From Vogesella sp. LIG4 (lineage in GTDB: Bacteria > Pseudomonadota > Gammaproteobacteria > Burkholderiales > Chromobacteriaceae), in contig NZ_LT607802.1 of the NCBI RefSeq assembly GCF_900090205.1, positions 1,621,215 to 1,685,214 on the forward strand: 64,000 bases of DNA, read 5' to 3'. Positions 25,452 through 34,710 of this stretch are shown here, one piece after another. Both the position numbers and the translations under genes were made by a program. The notes below the pieces were generated by a model. It was given only the letters and a program-made list of their open reading frames with translations, searched no databases and was not told the origin of the DNA. Position 1 is the first letter of the stretch. Each line of letters begins with the position of its first letter.

Positions 25452-26743
25452 GGGCCAGCCTGCGCGGGCAGCTGATTCGCGGCCTGCTGCTGGTGGTCAC
25501 GCCGCTGTGGCTGATCACCAGCGTGCTGATGGCGCTGGATGCCCGCCACGAAGTCTACGAGCTGTACGACAACCAGCAGCGCAGCTTTGCACAGCAGCTG
25601 TACAGCACGCTGCCGGTGCTGCTGCGCCAGCGCGGCGAGCCGGTGCAGCGCGAGGATCATGTCGACCACCAGGCCATCGCGCTGTGGGGGCCGCAGGGGC
25701 AGCCGCTGCTCACCGACCCGGAAGGCGTGGAGCTGAGCTACCACGGCGGCAAATCCGGCTTCCATACCGTGATGCACGACGGGCGCGAATGGCGGGTGTA
25801 CTACCTGTCCGGCGTGGAGGGTACCGTGGCGGTGGCGCAGGAGCTCAGCGAGCGGCGCGAGATCATTCGTGGCCTGCTGGGCACGCAGAGCCTGCTGTGG
25901 CTGCTGCTGCTGCCGTTTGCGCTGGGCGCGGTATGGTGGGCGCTGGGCCGCGGCCTGCGGCCGCTGGAGGCACTGCGCAGCGCGCTGCGCCAGCGCCAGC
26001 CGGACGATGCCACTCCGCTGTCGCGCGAGGTGCCGCGCGAACTGCAGCCGCTGATCGACAGCATGAACGGCCTGATCGACCGCTCCGCCGGCACGCTGCA
26101 GCGCGAGCGGCAGTTCACTGCCAGCGCCGCGCACGAACTGCGCAGCCCGCTGGCCGCGCTGCGGGTGCAGGCCGAGCTGCTGACCCTGCTGGATGAACCG
26201 GCGGCTCGCAATGCCGCCGCCGGCAAGGTGATGCAGGGCGTGGACCGCGCCAGCCACCTGGTGGACGAGTTGCTGTCGCTGTCGCGGCTGGAACAGCAGC
26301 AGGGTCTGCCCAGCCAGCCACTGGACTGGGCGCAGATCGTGGAGCAGGCCTGCCAGCAGGTGGCGGAGCTGGCGGCACAGCGCGGCAGCCATATCGAGCG
26401 GCAGATCAGCGGCGCACCGTTGGCCGCAGGCGAGGCCACGCTGCTTACCCTGCTGCTGCGCAACCTGCTGGACAACGCGCTGCGCTACTCGCCGGCGGGC
26501 AGCCGCATCGTACTGGAAGCCGGCCCAAGGCAGATCCGCGTGCTGGACAACGGCCCCGGCATCGCCGCCGAATACCTGGCGCAGGTAGGTCAGCGCTTCT
26601 TCCGCCCGCCGGGGCAGAGCCAGAGCGGCAGCGGCCTGGGGCTGTCCATCGTGCGCCGCATCGCCGAGCTGCATGGCCTGACGCTGGCCTGGCACAACCG
26701 GGAACAAGGCGGCTTGGCGGTGGAGCTGACTGCCGGCCATTGA
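25448..26743 (+). CDS. Sensor histidine kinase (PmrB/QseC-like)
   Basis: 431 residues with two membrane helices (about 10-29 and 145-167) framing a periplasmic sensor, then HisKA with [12 protein letters not shown], the N box [11 protein letters not shown] and the G box GSGLGLSIV. The start is GTG at 25448, overlapping the response-regulator stop (GTGA), which indicates translational coupling. The signal may be cations or redox-active catechols; not deducible here. Confidence 0.9.
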   Translation: MRASLRGQLIRGLLLVVTPLWLITSVLMALDARHEVYELYDNQQRSFAQQLYSTLPVLLRQRGEPVQREDHVDHQAIALWGPQGQPLLTDPEGVELSYHGGKSGFHTVMHDGREWRVYYLSGVEGTVAVAQELSERREIIRGLLGTQSLLWLLLLPFALGAVWWALGRGLRPLEALRSALRQRQPDDATPLSREVPRELQPLIDSMNGLIDRSAGTLQRERQFTASAAHELRSPLAALRVQAELLTLLDEPAARNAAAGKVMQGVDRASHLVDELLSLSRLEQQQGLPSQPLDWAQIVEQACQQVAELAAQRGSHIERQISGAPLAAGEATLLTLLLRNLLDNALRYSPAGSRIVLEAGPRQIRVLDNGPGIAAEYLAQVGQRFFRPPGQSQSGSGLGLSIVRRIAELHGLTLAWHNREQGGLAVELTAGH

Positions 26744-26752
26744 GTGCGGCGT

Positions 26753-26800
26753 GCATTGCTTATCGATCCCGCGTTGATAAGCAATGCAGATTTTCTTGGT
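26753..26800 (+). terminator. Hairpin with T-rich tail after the two-component genes
   Basis: A 12-bp perfect stem (GCATTGCTTATC with GATAAGCAATGC, 26753-26787) and 11-nt loop are followed by ATTTTCTT. This is a probable Rho-independent terminator 10 nt past the kinase stop. Being 77 bp before sbp, it could also carry sulfur-regulator contacts. Confidence 0.65.
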
Positions 26801-26863
26801 TCGTGCCCCTGCGGCGCTTGGCTAGATTCTCCCCATCGCATACCAACTGATAGGGATCACGCC

Positions 26864-27865
26864 ATGAAGCGCCTTACCCGCCTTGCCACCGCCACCACCC
26901 TGCTGTTTGCCCTGTCCGGCCATGCGCTGGCCGACGTCACCCTGCTCAACGTGTCCTACGACCCCACCCGCGAGCTGTACCAGGACTTCAACACCGCCTT
27001 CGCCAAGTACTGGAAAGCCAAGAGCGGCGAGACCGTCACCATCAAGCAGTCGCATGGCGGCTCCGGCAAGCAGGCGCGCTCGGTGATCGACGGCCTGGAA
27101 GCCGACGTGGTGACCCTGGCACTGGGCTACGACGTGGACGCACTGAATACCGAAGCCAAGCTGATCCCGCCCAACTGGCAGCAGCGCCTGCCCAACAACG
27201 CCTCGCCCTACACCTCCACCATTGTGTTCCTGGTGCGCAAGGGCAACCCGAAAGGTATCAAGGACTGGAACGACCTGGTCAAACCGGGGGTGGAAGTGGT
27301 GACGCCGAACCCGAAAACCTCCGGCGGCGCGCGCTGGAACTACCTGGCCGCCTGGGGCTACGCGCTGAAACAGCCGGGCGGTAACGACGCCAAGGCCAAG
27401 GACTTCGTGCAGAAGCTGTACCAGCACGTGAAAGTGCTGGATTCCGGCGCCCGCGGCGCCACCGTCACCTTCACCCAGCGCGGCATCGGCGACGTGCTGC
27501 TGGCGTGGGAGAACGAAGCCTACCTGTCGGTGAAGGAATTCGGCCCCGACAAGTTCGACATCGTCACCCCGTCGCTGTCCATCCTGGCCGAGCCGCCGGT
27601 GAGCGTGGTGGACAAGGTGGTGGACAAGCACGGCACCCGCAAGGTGGCCGAAGCCTACCTGCGCTACCTGTACAGCCCGGAAGGCCAGGAGCTGGCGGCG
27701 AAGAACTACTACCGCCCGCGTGACCCGAAAGTAGCCGCCAGGTACGCCGGCCAGTTCAGCAAGGTGAAGCTGTTCAGCATCGACCAGCTGTTCGGTGGCT
27801 GGACCCGCGCGCAGAAGACCCACTTCGCCGACGGCGGCGTGTTCGACCAGATCCAGGTGAAGTGA
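26864..27865 (+). CDS. sbp: Sulfate-binding periplasmic protein
   Basis: 333 residues with a signal peptide ([17 protein letters not shown]) and the Sbp/CysP family opening [19 protein letters not shown]. Sulfate-contact segments include [25 protein letters not shown] and [16 protein letters not shown]. It feeds the CysTWA importer. Unusually, its permease genes lie 2.3 kb downstream, separated by a small gene, a repeat cassette and a reverse-strand gene. Confidence 0.92.
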   Translation: MKRLTRLATATTLLFALSGHALADVTLLNVSYDPTRELYQDFNTAFAKYWKAKSGETVTIKQSHGGSGKQARSVIDGLEADVVTLALGYDVDALNTEAKLIPPNWQQRLPNNASPYTSTIVFLVRKGNPKGIKDWNDLVKPGVEVVTPNPKTSGGARWNYLAAWGYALKQPGGNDAKAKDFVQKLYQHVKVLDSGARGATVTFTQRGIGDVLLAWENEAYLSVKEFGPDKFDIVTPSLSILAEPPVSVVDKVVDKHGTRKVAEAYLRYLYSPEGQELAAKNYYRPRDPKVAARYAGQFSKVKLFSIDQLFGGWTRAQKTHFADGGVFDQIQVK

Positions 27866-28326
27866 TGCTGAGCCGCCTGCCGTTGCAGCTGCTTGCCGAC
27901 GGCGGGCTTGCCGATGGCCGCACCCTGCTGGCGCTGGCGCGCGGGCAGGGTGCGTTCGTGCTGGAAGCGCTGCCGGCGCTGGATGTCTGGCTGCAGGCCG
28001 CCACGTCACCGTTCGTGCTGCTGGCGCATGGCGACTTCTGCCTGCCGGCACTGGCGGCCGTGGACGCAGACAGCCGCTGCCGTGCCGCGCTGCTGCTGTC
28101 GCCGCAGGGCGACCCGCTGAGCGCGCGGGCGTTGCCGTATCCCGCACTGGTGGCCTGCCACCGCCCCGACCCGCGTTACCCGCGCCTCACCCAGGCCGCC
28201 GGCCTCGCCGCCGCCTGGCAGGCGCGGCTGCATTTGCTGTCCGGCAGTGATGACGCTACCGAACTGGCGCCGCTGCTGGCCGAACTGAGCCGGCTGGCCA
28301 GCCAGCCGCTGGCGGGGGAGTGCTGA
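27865..28326 (+). CDS. RBBP9/YdeN-like alpha/beta-hydrolase relative, probably inactive
   Basis: 153 residues; the ATG overlaps the sbp stop by one base, so it is co-translated with sbp. SPFVLLAHGDFCLPALAA occupies the nucleophile-elbow position of RBBP9/YdeN proteins, and RAALLLSPQGDP and YPALVACHRPDPRYP follow in family order. Where active relatives have GHSLG, this has AHGDF, so the catalytic Ser is missing. Similar genes lie beside sulfate transport genes in some betaproteobacteria (recollection). Function unknown. Confidence 0.6.
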   Translation: MLSRLPLQLLADGGLADGRTLLALARGQGAFVLEALPALDVWLQAATSPFVLLAHGDFCLPALAAVDADSRCRAALLLSPQGDPLSARALPYPALVACHRPDPRYPRLTQAAGLAAAWQARLHLLSGSDDATELAPLLAELSRLASQPLAGEC

Positions 28327-28332
28327 GGGGAG

Positions 28333-28358
28333 GTTGGCCGCATGGTGATGCGGCCAAC
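28333..28358. terminator. Inverted uptake-like pair after the sbp operon
   Basis: GTTGGCCGCAT and ATGCGGCCAAC form an 11-bp perfect stem with a 4-nt loop 7 nt past the stop codon, followed by TTCTTGTTCCGTTTCTTG. It probably doubles as a terminator. Confidence 0.65.
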
Positions 28359-28657
28359 GTTCTTGTTCCGTTTCTTGTAGGGCGGGTTGAACCATAGGTT
28401 CATACCCGCGCACAGCCAATCACCTCACGCGGGTATGGCCTGTGGTCAACCCGCCCTACGAGGTTAGGCGCTTCCACCAAAGCAACCTTCCAAAAATAGT
28501 GCGTAGGTTGGGTTGAGCGCAGCGAAGCCCAACGTTTACCGAGTCAGGTTTTGTATCCGCTGCGCGGATGTTGTTTGAAGTCGCCGGTTCCGCCCGGCGT
28601 ACGGGGAGGGGGGGCGTGCCGCCGCCCCCCTCCACCCCCGCTCGCCCCAATGGTCCG

Positions 28658-28771
28658 CGAAACCCCGGCAAAAACGGCACCCGCAAGGCGCGGCCGAACT
28701 CGCCGCGCGCTAACGTCGCGCGGCTCAGACAAAGCGGCCGCTTAAAACCTTGCGGATACCGTTTTTGCCGG
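28658..28771 (+). repeat. Structured repeat element, copy 4 (fully compensated variant)
   Basis: P1: CCGGCAAAAACGG with CCGTTTTTGCCGG (13 bp) plus CGCAAGG/CCTTGCG. P2: GCGGCCG (28690-28696) with CGGCCGC (28735-28741). P3: GCCGCGCG (28702-28709) with CGCGCGGC (28717-28724) around CTAACGT. All stems differ from the common variant yet pair perfectly. Confidence 0.78.
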
Positions 28772-29041
28772 CGCTCCCCGTGGGGCAGTTTGGGTGCTAC
28801 ACAACGTTGGCCGCATGTTGTGGTCGTGGGTTGATGCGGCCAACGTTTTTGTTTCGTCTCTACGAGTGGCGCCGCCAACGGTAGGGCGGGTTGAACCAAC
28901 GGTTCATACCCGCGCAAGCCGCCAACATTGCGCGGGTATGCCTGCGGCCAACCCGCCCTACGGCAGACCTCCACCCGACAATTATGCCCACAAAACAAAC
29001 AGCAGAACCGAACCGACGTGCCCCAATCCCGTTGGCGCGAG

Positions 29042-29155
29042 CCGTGCAAAATGGTGCGCCCCAGGTTTTAAGACGCCGATCTGTCTGAGTCCCGAGCCGT
29101 TAGCGAGGGGCGAGTTCGGCGGCGCCTGGGGCGTGCCTTTTTGCACGGGGTTTCG
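29042..29155 (-). repeat. Structured repeat element, copy 3 (common variant)
   Basis: Reverse-strand copy, practically identical over more than 200 bp (including flanks) to copy 2 in cassette A, pointing to recent duplication or conversion between the two cassettes. Confidence 0.75.
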
Positions 29156-29365
29156 AGCAGCCGCCGGGGCGCCGGGGATTGTTAAGGGGGCCGCGGTGGC
29201 CCCCTTAACCTGTCCGCCGGGCGGAACCGGCACCTAAATCATCATCCGCGCAGCGGATACAGAACTACCCGCAAAACCACGCGGTGAACGTTGGGCTTCG
29301 CTACGCGCAACCCAACCTACGCGCTGTTTTGCCGGCGCTTCCCGTGGGGCAATCGGGCGCTTCAC

Positions 29366-29409
29366 AACGTTGGCCGCATACCTTGTTCTGGGCTTATGCG
29401 GCCAACGTT
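29366..29409. terminator. Inverted uptake-like pair
   Basis: AACGTTGGCCGCATA and its complement (15-bp stem, 14-nt loop) lie just beyond the stop of the small gene at 29428-29766 and are a candidate transcript end for it. Confidence 0.55.
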
Positions 29410-29427
29410 TTTGCTCACCTTGCGTGC

Positions 29428-29766
29428 TCAGTCTGACAGTCGGGCCACCAGGCTACTGCATGCCTGCTCAGCAAATTTCCTGGCCCATTCTTCCGTTTTC
29501 ATGAATTCCGGCTGTAATCGGGCAAGTGCCGCTGCCGACCAGCGGTGCTGGATGGCCCGAGGTGGCAGGTGGTCTGTTTCGGAGACGATCACAGCTAGTG
29601 TCCGAATGTCCGGGTCGTCTTCGGTAATACCCGTCTGCCCTTGCAAGGCATGGGCCTGAAGTGCGCCTTCAAAAAAGGACAGCTCTCCGGCCAGCATGGC
29701 CTGGCAGAGGGCACGCAGTTGCTGGCGAGCCTGGCGTTGCTGAATGTCGATAGGGGGAGTGTTCAT
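29428..29766 (-). CDS. Hypothetical protein, possibly DUF2489-like
   Basis: 112-residue soluble, helical protein without signal peptide. The central GELSFFEGALQAHAL and the later IVSETDHLPP and RAIQHRWSAAALARL resemble the DUF2489 group; I hold this loosely. It reads against the sulfate operon and lies between the repeat cassette and cysT. No clear ribosome binding site. Function unknown. Confidence 0.55.
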   Translation of the reverse strand: MNTPPIDIQQRQARQQLRALCQAMLAGELSFFEGALQAHALQGQTGITEDDPDIRTLAVIVSETDHLPPRAIQHRWSAAALARLQPEFMKTEEWARKFAEQACSSLVARLSD

Positions 29767-30135
29767 GGTGAGTGCTGTTCACTTATTGGCATGCTGGGGT
29801 CTGGAATGGGAGTGTCATGCGGCCAAGCTTTGCGAGGTTGGGCATTGATGATAGCCAGTTGCATCCGCTTGCCGCCAACCTTGTGCCGTGATTGGCGATG
29901 GCGACGATGATGATGGAACGCCGGTTAAGCCGAGCATCCGAGCTACGCGCCGGCTACGCCCGGCATCAATTTTTAAAACCACCCGCTATATCAATACGCC
30001 ACATTCCGCTTTTTCAGTTATTGAATAAGCAACGAAGAAATCCTTATTTTTCGAATAAGGGGCCGGCCAATATCCTGTGGCCAGTTATATAGCCACAGGA
30101 CGCACCATGAACCCGACCACCCGAGGAGCCGCCGC
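29767..30135. promoter_or_regulatory. Leader region of cysTWA-cysB with two hairpins
   Basis: AT-rich from about 29970. Two perfect dyads precede cysT: CCTTATT/AATAAGG (30042-30060) and CCTGTGGC/GCCACAGG (30074-30099). A GAATAAGC at about 30023 recalls the ATAAGC half-sites near sbp (26753-26787), suggesting a shared sulfur-regulator (CysB) target. No gene here. Confidence 0.5.
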
Positions 30136-30975
30136 ATGAGCCGTGCCGCTACCTTGCCCCGTGTGCTGCCCGGCTTCGGCCTGTCGCTGGGCTTTACCCT
30201 CACTTATCTGTCGCTGATCGTGCTGATTCCGCTGTCGGCGGTGTTCTTCCGCGCCAGCGGCCTGAGCCTGGATGGCTTCTGGGCGGCGGTGAGCGCGCCG
30301 CGCGTGCTGGCGTCCTACCGGCTCAGCTTCGGCATGGCGCTGCTGGCGGCGGCCATCAACAGCGTGTTCGGCCTGCTGCTGGCCTGGGCGCTGGTGCGCT
30401 ACCGCTTTGCCGGCAAGAAGCTGGTGGATGCGCTGGTGGATCTGCCGTTCGCGCTGCCCACCGCGGTGGCCGGCATCGCGCTTACCGCCCTGTACGCCGG
30501 CAACGGCTGGCTGGGGCGCTACCTGGAGCCGCTGGGCATCAAGGTGGCGTTCGGGCCGCTGGGGGTGCTGGTGGCGCTGGTGTTCATCGGCCTGCCCTTC
30601 GTGGTGCGCACGGTGCAGCCGGTGCTGGAAGACCTGGAGACCGAGCTGGAGGAAGCCGCCTCCAGCCTGGGCGCGCACCGCTGGCAGACTTTCCGCCACG
30701 TGATCCTGCCGGTGCTGCAGCCGGCGCTGATGACCGGTTTCGCGCTGGCCTTCGCCCGCGCGGTGGGCGAGTACGGCTCGGTGATCTTCATCGCCGGCAA
30801 CATCCCCATGGTGTCGGAGATCACCCCGCTGATGATCATCAGCAAGCTGGAGCAGTACGACTATGCCGGCGCCACCGCCATTGCCGGGGTGATGCTGGTG
30901 CTGTCCTTCCTGCTGCTGCTGGCTATCAACGGCCTGCAGGCCTGGCAGGCGAAACGTAGCGGAAGGAGTGCATGA
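30136..30975 (+). CDS. cysT: Sulfate/thiosulfate ABC transporter permease CysT (CysU)
   Basis: 279 residues, six membrane helices. The ABC-permease loop is [21 protein letters not shown], coupling to Cys[19 protein letters not shown] matches the family. GAGGAG lies 7 nt before the ATG. It overlaps cysW by 4 bp (ATGA). It imports sulfate delivered by Sbp. Confidence 0.93.
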   Translation: MSRAATLPRVLPGFGLSLGFTLTYLSLIVLIPLSAVFFRASGLSLDGFWAAVSAPRVLASYRLSFGMALLAAAINSVFGLLLAWALVRYRFAGKKLVDALVDLPFALPTAVAGIALTALYAGNGWLGRYLEPLGIKVAFGPLGVLVALVFIGLPFVVRTVQPVLEDLETELEEAASSLGAHRWQTFRHVILPVLQPALMTGFALAFARAVGEYGSVIFIAGNIPMVSEITPLMIISKLEQYDYAGATAIAGVMLVLSFLLLLAINGLQAWQAKRSGRSA

Positions 30976-31850
30976 TGGCCGGCGCCGTTTCCAATCTCTA
31001 TGCCCAGCACGACCGCGCAGCGCTGCTGGAAAGCCGCCAGGCCACCCGTGAGCCGGCGTGGGTGAAATACACCATTCTCGGCCTGGCACTGGGTTTCTTC
31101 GCCGTGTTTCTGCTGCTGCCGCTGGCAGTGGTGTTCGCCGAGGCGCTGGCCAAGGGCTGGGATACCTACCTTGCCGCGCTGCTGGAGCCGGACGCGCTGT
31201 CGGCGGTGAAGCTCACCCTGCTGGCGGCGCTGATCTCGGTGCCGCTGAACCTGGTGTTCGGCGTGGCGGCGGCGTGGGCGATCACCCGTTTCGATTTTCG
31301 CGGCAAGCAGCTCTTGATCACCCTGATCGACCTGCCGTTCTCGGTGTCTCCGGTGGTGGCGGGCCTGGTGTACGTGCTGGTGTTCAGCAGCCACGGCTGG
31401 GTAGGCCCCTGGCTGCTGGGCCACGACATCAAGATCATCTTCGCGGTGCCGGGCATCGTGCTGGCCACCGTGTTCGTCACCGTGCCCTTCGTTGCCCGCG
31501 AGCTGATTCCGCTGCTGCAGGCGCAGGGCCGCGAGGAGGAAGAAGCCGCGGTGGTGCTGGGCGCGCGCGGCTGGCAGGTGTTCTGGTATGTGACGCTGCC
31601 GAATGTGCGCTGGGCGCTGCTGTACGGCGTGATTCTCAGCAATGCGCGGGCGATGGGCGAATTCGGCGCGGTGTCGGTGGTGTCCGGCCATATCCGTGGC
31701 GAGACCAACACCCTGCCGCTGCACGTGGAGATTCTTTACAACGAGTACCAGTTCGCTGCCGCCTTCGCCGTGGCCAGCCTGCTGGCACTGCTGGCACTGG
31801 TGACGCTGGCGGTGAAGAGCTGGGTGGAGTGGCGCGCCACGCGCAATTGA
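30972..31850 (+). CDS. cysW: Sulfate/thiosulfate ABC transporter permease CysW
   Basis: 292-residue permease pairing with CysT. The EAA loop is [23 protein letters not shown], and [19 protein letters not shown] and [17 protein letters not shown] are CysW hallmarks. It starts within the cysT stop (ATGA overlap). An uptake-like motif lies in the 66-bp gap before cysA. Confidence 0.93.
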   Translation: MMAGAVSNLYAQHDRAALLESRQATREPAWVKYTILGLALGFFAVFLLLPLAVVFAEALAKGWDTYLAALLEPDALSAVKLTLLAALISVPLNLVFGVAAAWAITRFDFRGKQLLITLIDLPFSVSPVVAGLVYVLVFSSHGWVGPWLLGHDIKIIFAVPGIVLATVFVTVPFVARELIPLLQAQGREEEEAAVVLGARGWQVFWYVTLPNVRWALLYGVILSNARAMGEFGAVSVVSGHIRGETNTLPLHVEILYNEYQFAAAFAVASLLALLALVTLAVKSWVEWRATRN

Positions 31851-31916
31851 ATACATCACCCGGGCCAGTGAGCGCTCGGGACTAGGTTGGCCGCAAGACG
31901 GCAACGGAGAAACAAG

Positions 31917-32990
31917 ATGAGCATCCAGGTACAGAACATACACAAGGCATTCGGCGATTTCGTCGCCCTCGACAATCTCTCGCTGGATTTCCCCAGCGGC
32001 GAACTGGTGGCGCTGCTGGGGCCGTCCGGCTGCGGCAAGACCACGCTGCTGCGCGTCATCGCCGGGCTGGAGCAGGCCGACAGCGGCCGCGTGCTACTGG
32101 ATGGCGAGGACGCCTCCGACACCCACGTGCGCGAGCGCCAGGTGGGCTTCGTGTTCCAGCACTACGCGCTGTTCCGCCACATGACGGTGTTCGACAACGT
32201 GGCCTTCGGCCTGCGCATGAAGCCGCGCAGCCAGCGCCCGAGCGAGGCGGACATCAAGCGCAAGGTGCATGAGTTGCTGAGCCTGGTGCAGCTGGACTGG
32301 CTGGCGGACCGCTTCCCGGCGCAGCTGTCCGGCGGCCAGCGCCAGCGCATCGCCCTGGCGCGCGCGCTGGCGGTGGAGCCGCGCGTGCTGCTCTTGGACG
32401 AGCCGTTCGGCGCGCTGGATGCCAAGGTGCGCAAGGAGCTGCGCCGCTGGCTGCGCCGCCTGCACGACGAGCTGCACATCACCTCCATCTTCGTTACCCA
32501 CGACCAGGAAGAAGCGCTGGAAGTGGCCGACCGCGTGGTGCTGATGAACCACGGCCGCGTGGAGCAGATCGGCAGCCCGGGCGAGGTATACCGCCAGCCG
32601 GCCACGCCCTTCGTCTATGGCTTCCTGGGTGCGGCCAACCGTTTCGAGGGCAGCGGCAGTGCCGGCGGCATCGCGGTGGGCAGCGCCCGCCTGTCCAGCG
32701 AGCCGGGCTACGATGGCCGGGTGATCGCCTTCGTGCGGCCGCATGAACTGGATATCATCCCCAGGGAGGCGGGCGAGGGCATACCGGCGCGCATCAGCCG
32801 CGTGCTGACGCTGGGTGCGCTCACCCGCGTGGAGCTGGAGGGTCGCGACGAGCTGGCCGGCCAGCAGTTCGACGTGGAACTGCCGGCGGAAAGCCTCCTT
32901 GCCGCCGGCCTGCAGGCCGGGCAGCCGGTACGACTCAAGCCGCGCAGCGTGCGCGTGTTCGCCAACAACGAAACGGCAGGTGCCGCATGA
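31917..32990 (+). CDS. cysA: Sulfate/thiosulfate import ATPase CysA
   Basis: 357 residues. Walker [14 protein letters not shown]-loop FVFQHYALF, signature [14 protein letters not shown], Walker [15 protein letters not shown] and switch [13 protein letters not shown] are all intact, followed by a regulatory TOBE-like tail. The ATG at 31917 has GGAGA about 8 nt upstream. It overlaps cysB by 4 bp. Confidence 0.94.
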   Translation: MSIQVQNIHKAFGDFVALDNLSLDFPSGELVALLGPSGCGKTTLLRVIAGLEQADSGRVLLDGEDASDTHVRERQVGFVFQHYALFRHMTVFDNVAFGLRMKPRSQRPSEADIKRKVHELLSLVQLDWLADRFPAQLSGGQRQRIALARALAVEPRVLLLDEPFGALDAKVRKELRRWLRRLHDELHITSIFVTHDQEEALEVADRVVLMNHGRVEQIGSPGEVYRQPATPFVYGFLGAANRFEGSGSAGGIAVGSARLSSEPGYDGRVIAFVRPHELDIIPREAGEGIPARISRVLTLGALTRVELEGRDELAGQQFDVELPAESLLAAGLQAGQPVRLKPRSVRVFANNETAGAA

Positions 32991-33916
32991 ATTTCCAGCA
33001 GCTACGCATCATCCGCGAGACAGTGCGGCAGAATTTCAACCTCACCGAGGTAGCCAATGCGCTGTTCACCTCGCAGTCCGGCGTCTCCAAGCACATCAAG
33101 GACCTGGAAGACGAGCTGGGCGTGGAGCTGTTCGTGCGCAAGGGCAAGCGCTTTCTCGGCCTGACCGACCCCGGCAAGGAGCTGCTCACCATCGTCGAGC
33201 GCATGCTGCTGGATGCCGGCAACATCAAGCGCCTGGCCGAGCAGTTCAGCCAGCGCGACGAAGGCCAGCTCACCATTGCCACCACCCATACCCAGGCGCG
33301 CTACGCGCTGCCCAAGGTGGTGACCGCGTTCAAGAAGGCCTTCCCCAAGGTACACCTGGTGCTGCACCAGGCCAGCCCGGACGAGCTGGTGCGCCTGCTC
33401 TTGGCCGGCGAAGCCGACATCGGCATCGCCACCGAGGCGGTGGCCGAGGTGCCGGAGCTGGTGTCCTTCCCCTACTACAGCTGGCACCACGCGGTGATCG
33501 CACCGCCGGAACACCCGCTGCATGGCCAGCCGCTGTCGCTGGAGACACTGGCCGATTACCCCATCGTCACCTACCACCAGGGCTTTACCGGCCGCGCGCA
33601 GATCGACCGCGCCTTCGCCGATGCCGGCCTGGCACCGGACATCGTGATGGCGGCACTGGATGCCGACGTGATCAAGACCTATGTGGAGCTGGAGCTGGGC
33701 GTGGGCATCATCGCCTCGATGGCGGTGGATGCGCAGCGCGACAGCCAGGTGCGGGTAGTGCCGGGCGAGCCGCTGTTCGGCCACCAGACCACCCGCGTCG
33801 CCATCCGCCGCGGCCACTACCTGCGCAGCTTCGCCTACCGCTTCATCGAGCTGTGCTCGGCGGCGCTGGACGAAGACACCGTGCGCCGGGCGCTGTCGCC
33901 GCTGGCGCAGGATTGA
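32987..33916 (+). CDS. cysB: LysR-family sulfur regulator CysB
   Basis: 309 residues. The opening [20 protein letters not shown] and helix-turn-helix [20 protein letters not shown] are diagnostic of CysB/Cbl. The effector-binding segment [11 protein letters not shown] (about residue 100) binds acetylserine/sulfate in CysB. Being translationally coupled to cysA (ATGA) it likely regulates this operon and sbp. No other cysB is visible here, and Cbl cannot be excluded. Confidence 0.9.
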   Translation: MNFQQLRIIRETVRQNFNLTEVANALFTSQSGVSKHIKDLEDELGVELFVRKGKRFLGLTDPGKELLTIVERMLLDAGNIKRLAEQFSQRDEGQLTIATTHTQARYALPKVVTAFKKAFPKVHLVLHQASPDELVRLLLAGEADIGIATEAVAEVPELVSFPYYSWHHAVIAPPEHPLHGQPLSLETLADYPIVTYHQGFTGRAQIDRAFADAGLAPDIVMAALDADVIKTYVELELGVGIIASMAVDAQRDSQVRVVPGEPLFGHQTTRVAIRRGHYLRSFAYRFIELCSAALDEDTVRRALSPLAQD

Positions 33917-33964
33917 GCTGATTACGATCTTTGGCTCGCGAGGACGTGAGCCTGTTCTGCAATG

Positions 33965-33995
33965 CTTGCGGCCAACTTTGAAGGTTGGCCGCAAG
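33965..33995. terminator. Inverted uptake-like pair after cysB
   Basis: CTTGCGGCCAAC and GTTGGCCGCAAG (12-bp perfect stem, 7-nt loop) lie 49 nt past the cysB stop. There is no T-run; probable transcript end. Confidence 0.6.
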
Positions 33996-34640
33996 CACGT
34001 AGGTTGGGTTGAGCGTAGCGAGGCCCAACGTTTACCGGGTTGGTTTGGTGGTGTTGTCGGGTGTGGAATCCGCTGCGCGGATGATGTTTGAAGTAGCCGG
34101 TTCCGCCCGGCGCACGGGGTACTTTCTTTTGCTTTGCCAAAAGAAAGTACCCAAAGAAAAGGCGACCCGGGGCTGCTCGAAACCCCGTGCAAAAAGGCAC
34201 GCCCCAGGCGCCGCCGAACTCGTCCCTCGCTAACGGCTCGGGACTCAGACAGATCGGCGTCTTAAAACCTGGGGCGCACCATTTTGCCCGCGCTCGCGCC
34301 AACGGGATTGGGGCAAGTCGGTTCGGTTCAGCCGGCTCGTAGGGTGGGCAAAGCGCAGCGTGCCCACCAGTGTGATGTTGGCCGCATCCACCCAGGAGCA
34401 AGGCAGCCGTCAGCACGGCGTTGTGGTGCCAGCCCGTAGGTTGGGTTGAGCGTAGCGAAGCCCAACGTTTACCGCGTTATCCGGTTTTGTATCCGCTACG
34501 CGGATGATGTTTGAAGTCGCCGGTTCCGACCGGCATATGTGGATTGGCTCGCGGTAGGGCGGGTTGGCCGCAGGCCATACCCGCGCAGAGTTGGCGGCTT
34601 GCGCGGGGATGAACCGTTGCTTCAACCCGCCCTACTTGCT
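33996..34640. repeat. Composite intergenic repeat cassette D
   Basis: Gene-free. Contains two GTAGGTTGGGTTGAG palindromes (about 33998-34036 and 34437-34473), two CCGCTGCGCGGATG-type blocks, the GTACTTTCTTTTGC hairpin (about 34120-34151), structured element copy 6 (34178-34290), a GGTGGGCA/TGCCCACC repeat (about 34342-34368), and a TAGGGCGGGTTG palindrome (about 34555-34636). Uptake-like motifs lie at 34377 and 34563. Confidence 0.83.
34178..34290 (+). repeat. Structured repeat element, copy 6 (common variant)
   Basis: P2 CGCCG (34212-34216) with CGGCG (34255-34259). P3 GTCCCTCG (34222-34229) with CTCGGGAC (34237-34244) around CTAACGG. The P1 right arm is nearly complete (ATTTTGCCCG). Confidence 0.75.
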
Positions 34641-34662
34641 GGGAGAGCGGCTTTGCCACGCG

Positions 34663-34694
34663 GCGGCCAACCTTGTTGCGATAAGGTTGGCCGC
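34663..34694. terminator. Inverted uptake-like pair after the exporter gene
   Basis: GCGGCCAACCTT and AAGGTTGGCCGC (12-bp stem, 8-nt loop) lie 17 nt beyond the stop of the minus-strand exporter gene. Confidence 0.6.
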
Positions 34695-34710
34695 AAGCAT
34701 TTTCTGCCCA

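Larger units (their letters stand above)
28365..29412. repeat. Composite intergenic repeat cassette B
   Basis: About 1.05 kb without a gene, with the same order as cassette A: TAGGGCGGGTTGAACC palindrome (28378-28460), GTAGGTTGGGTTGAG palindrome (about 28503-28540), CCGCTGCGCGGATG block, structured element copy 4 (28658-28771), paired uptake-like motifs (28806, 28835), a second TAGGGCGGGTTGAACC palindrome (about 28883-28963), structured element copy 3 in reverse (29042-29155), inverted blocks, and another paired uptake-like motif (29366-29409). It splits the sulfate genes. Confidence 0.85.

Noticed and set aside
3454..34290. Integron attC sites, because of the TAACG segments and long dyads
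   Set aside because: The TAAC lies in a hairpin loop rather than at paired R'/R'' ends, and there is no cassette-like single gene between copies and no integrase.
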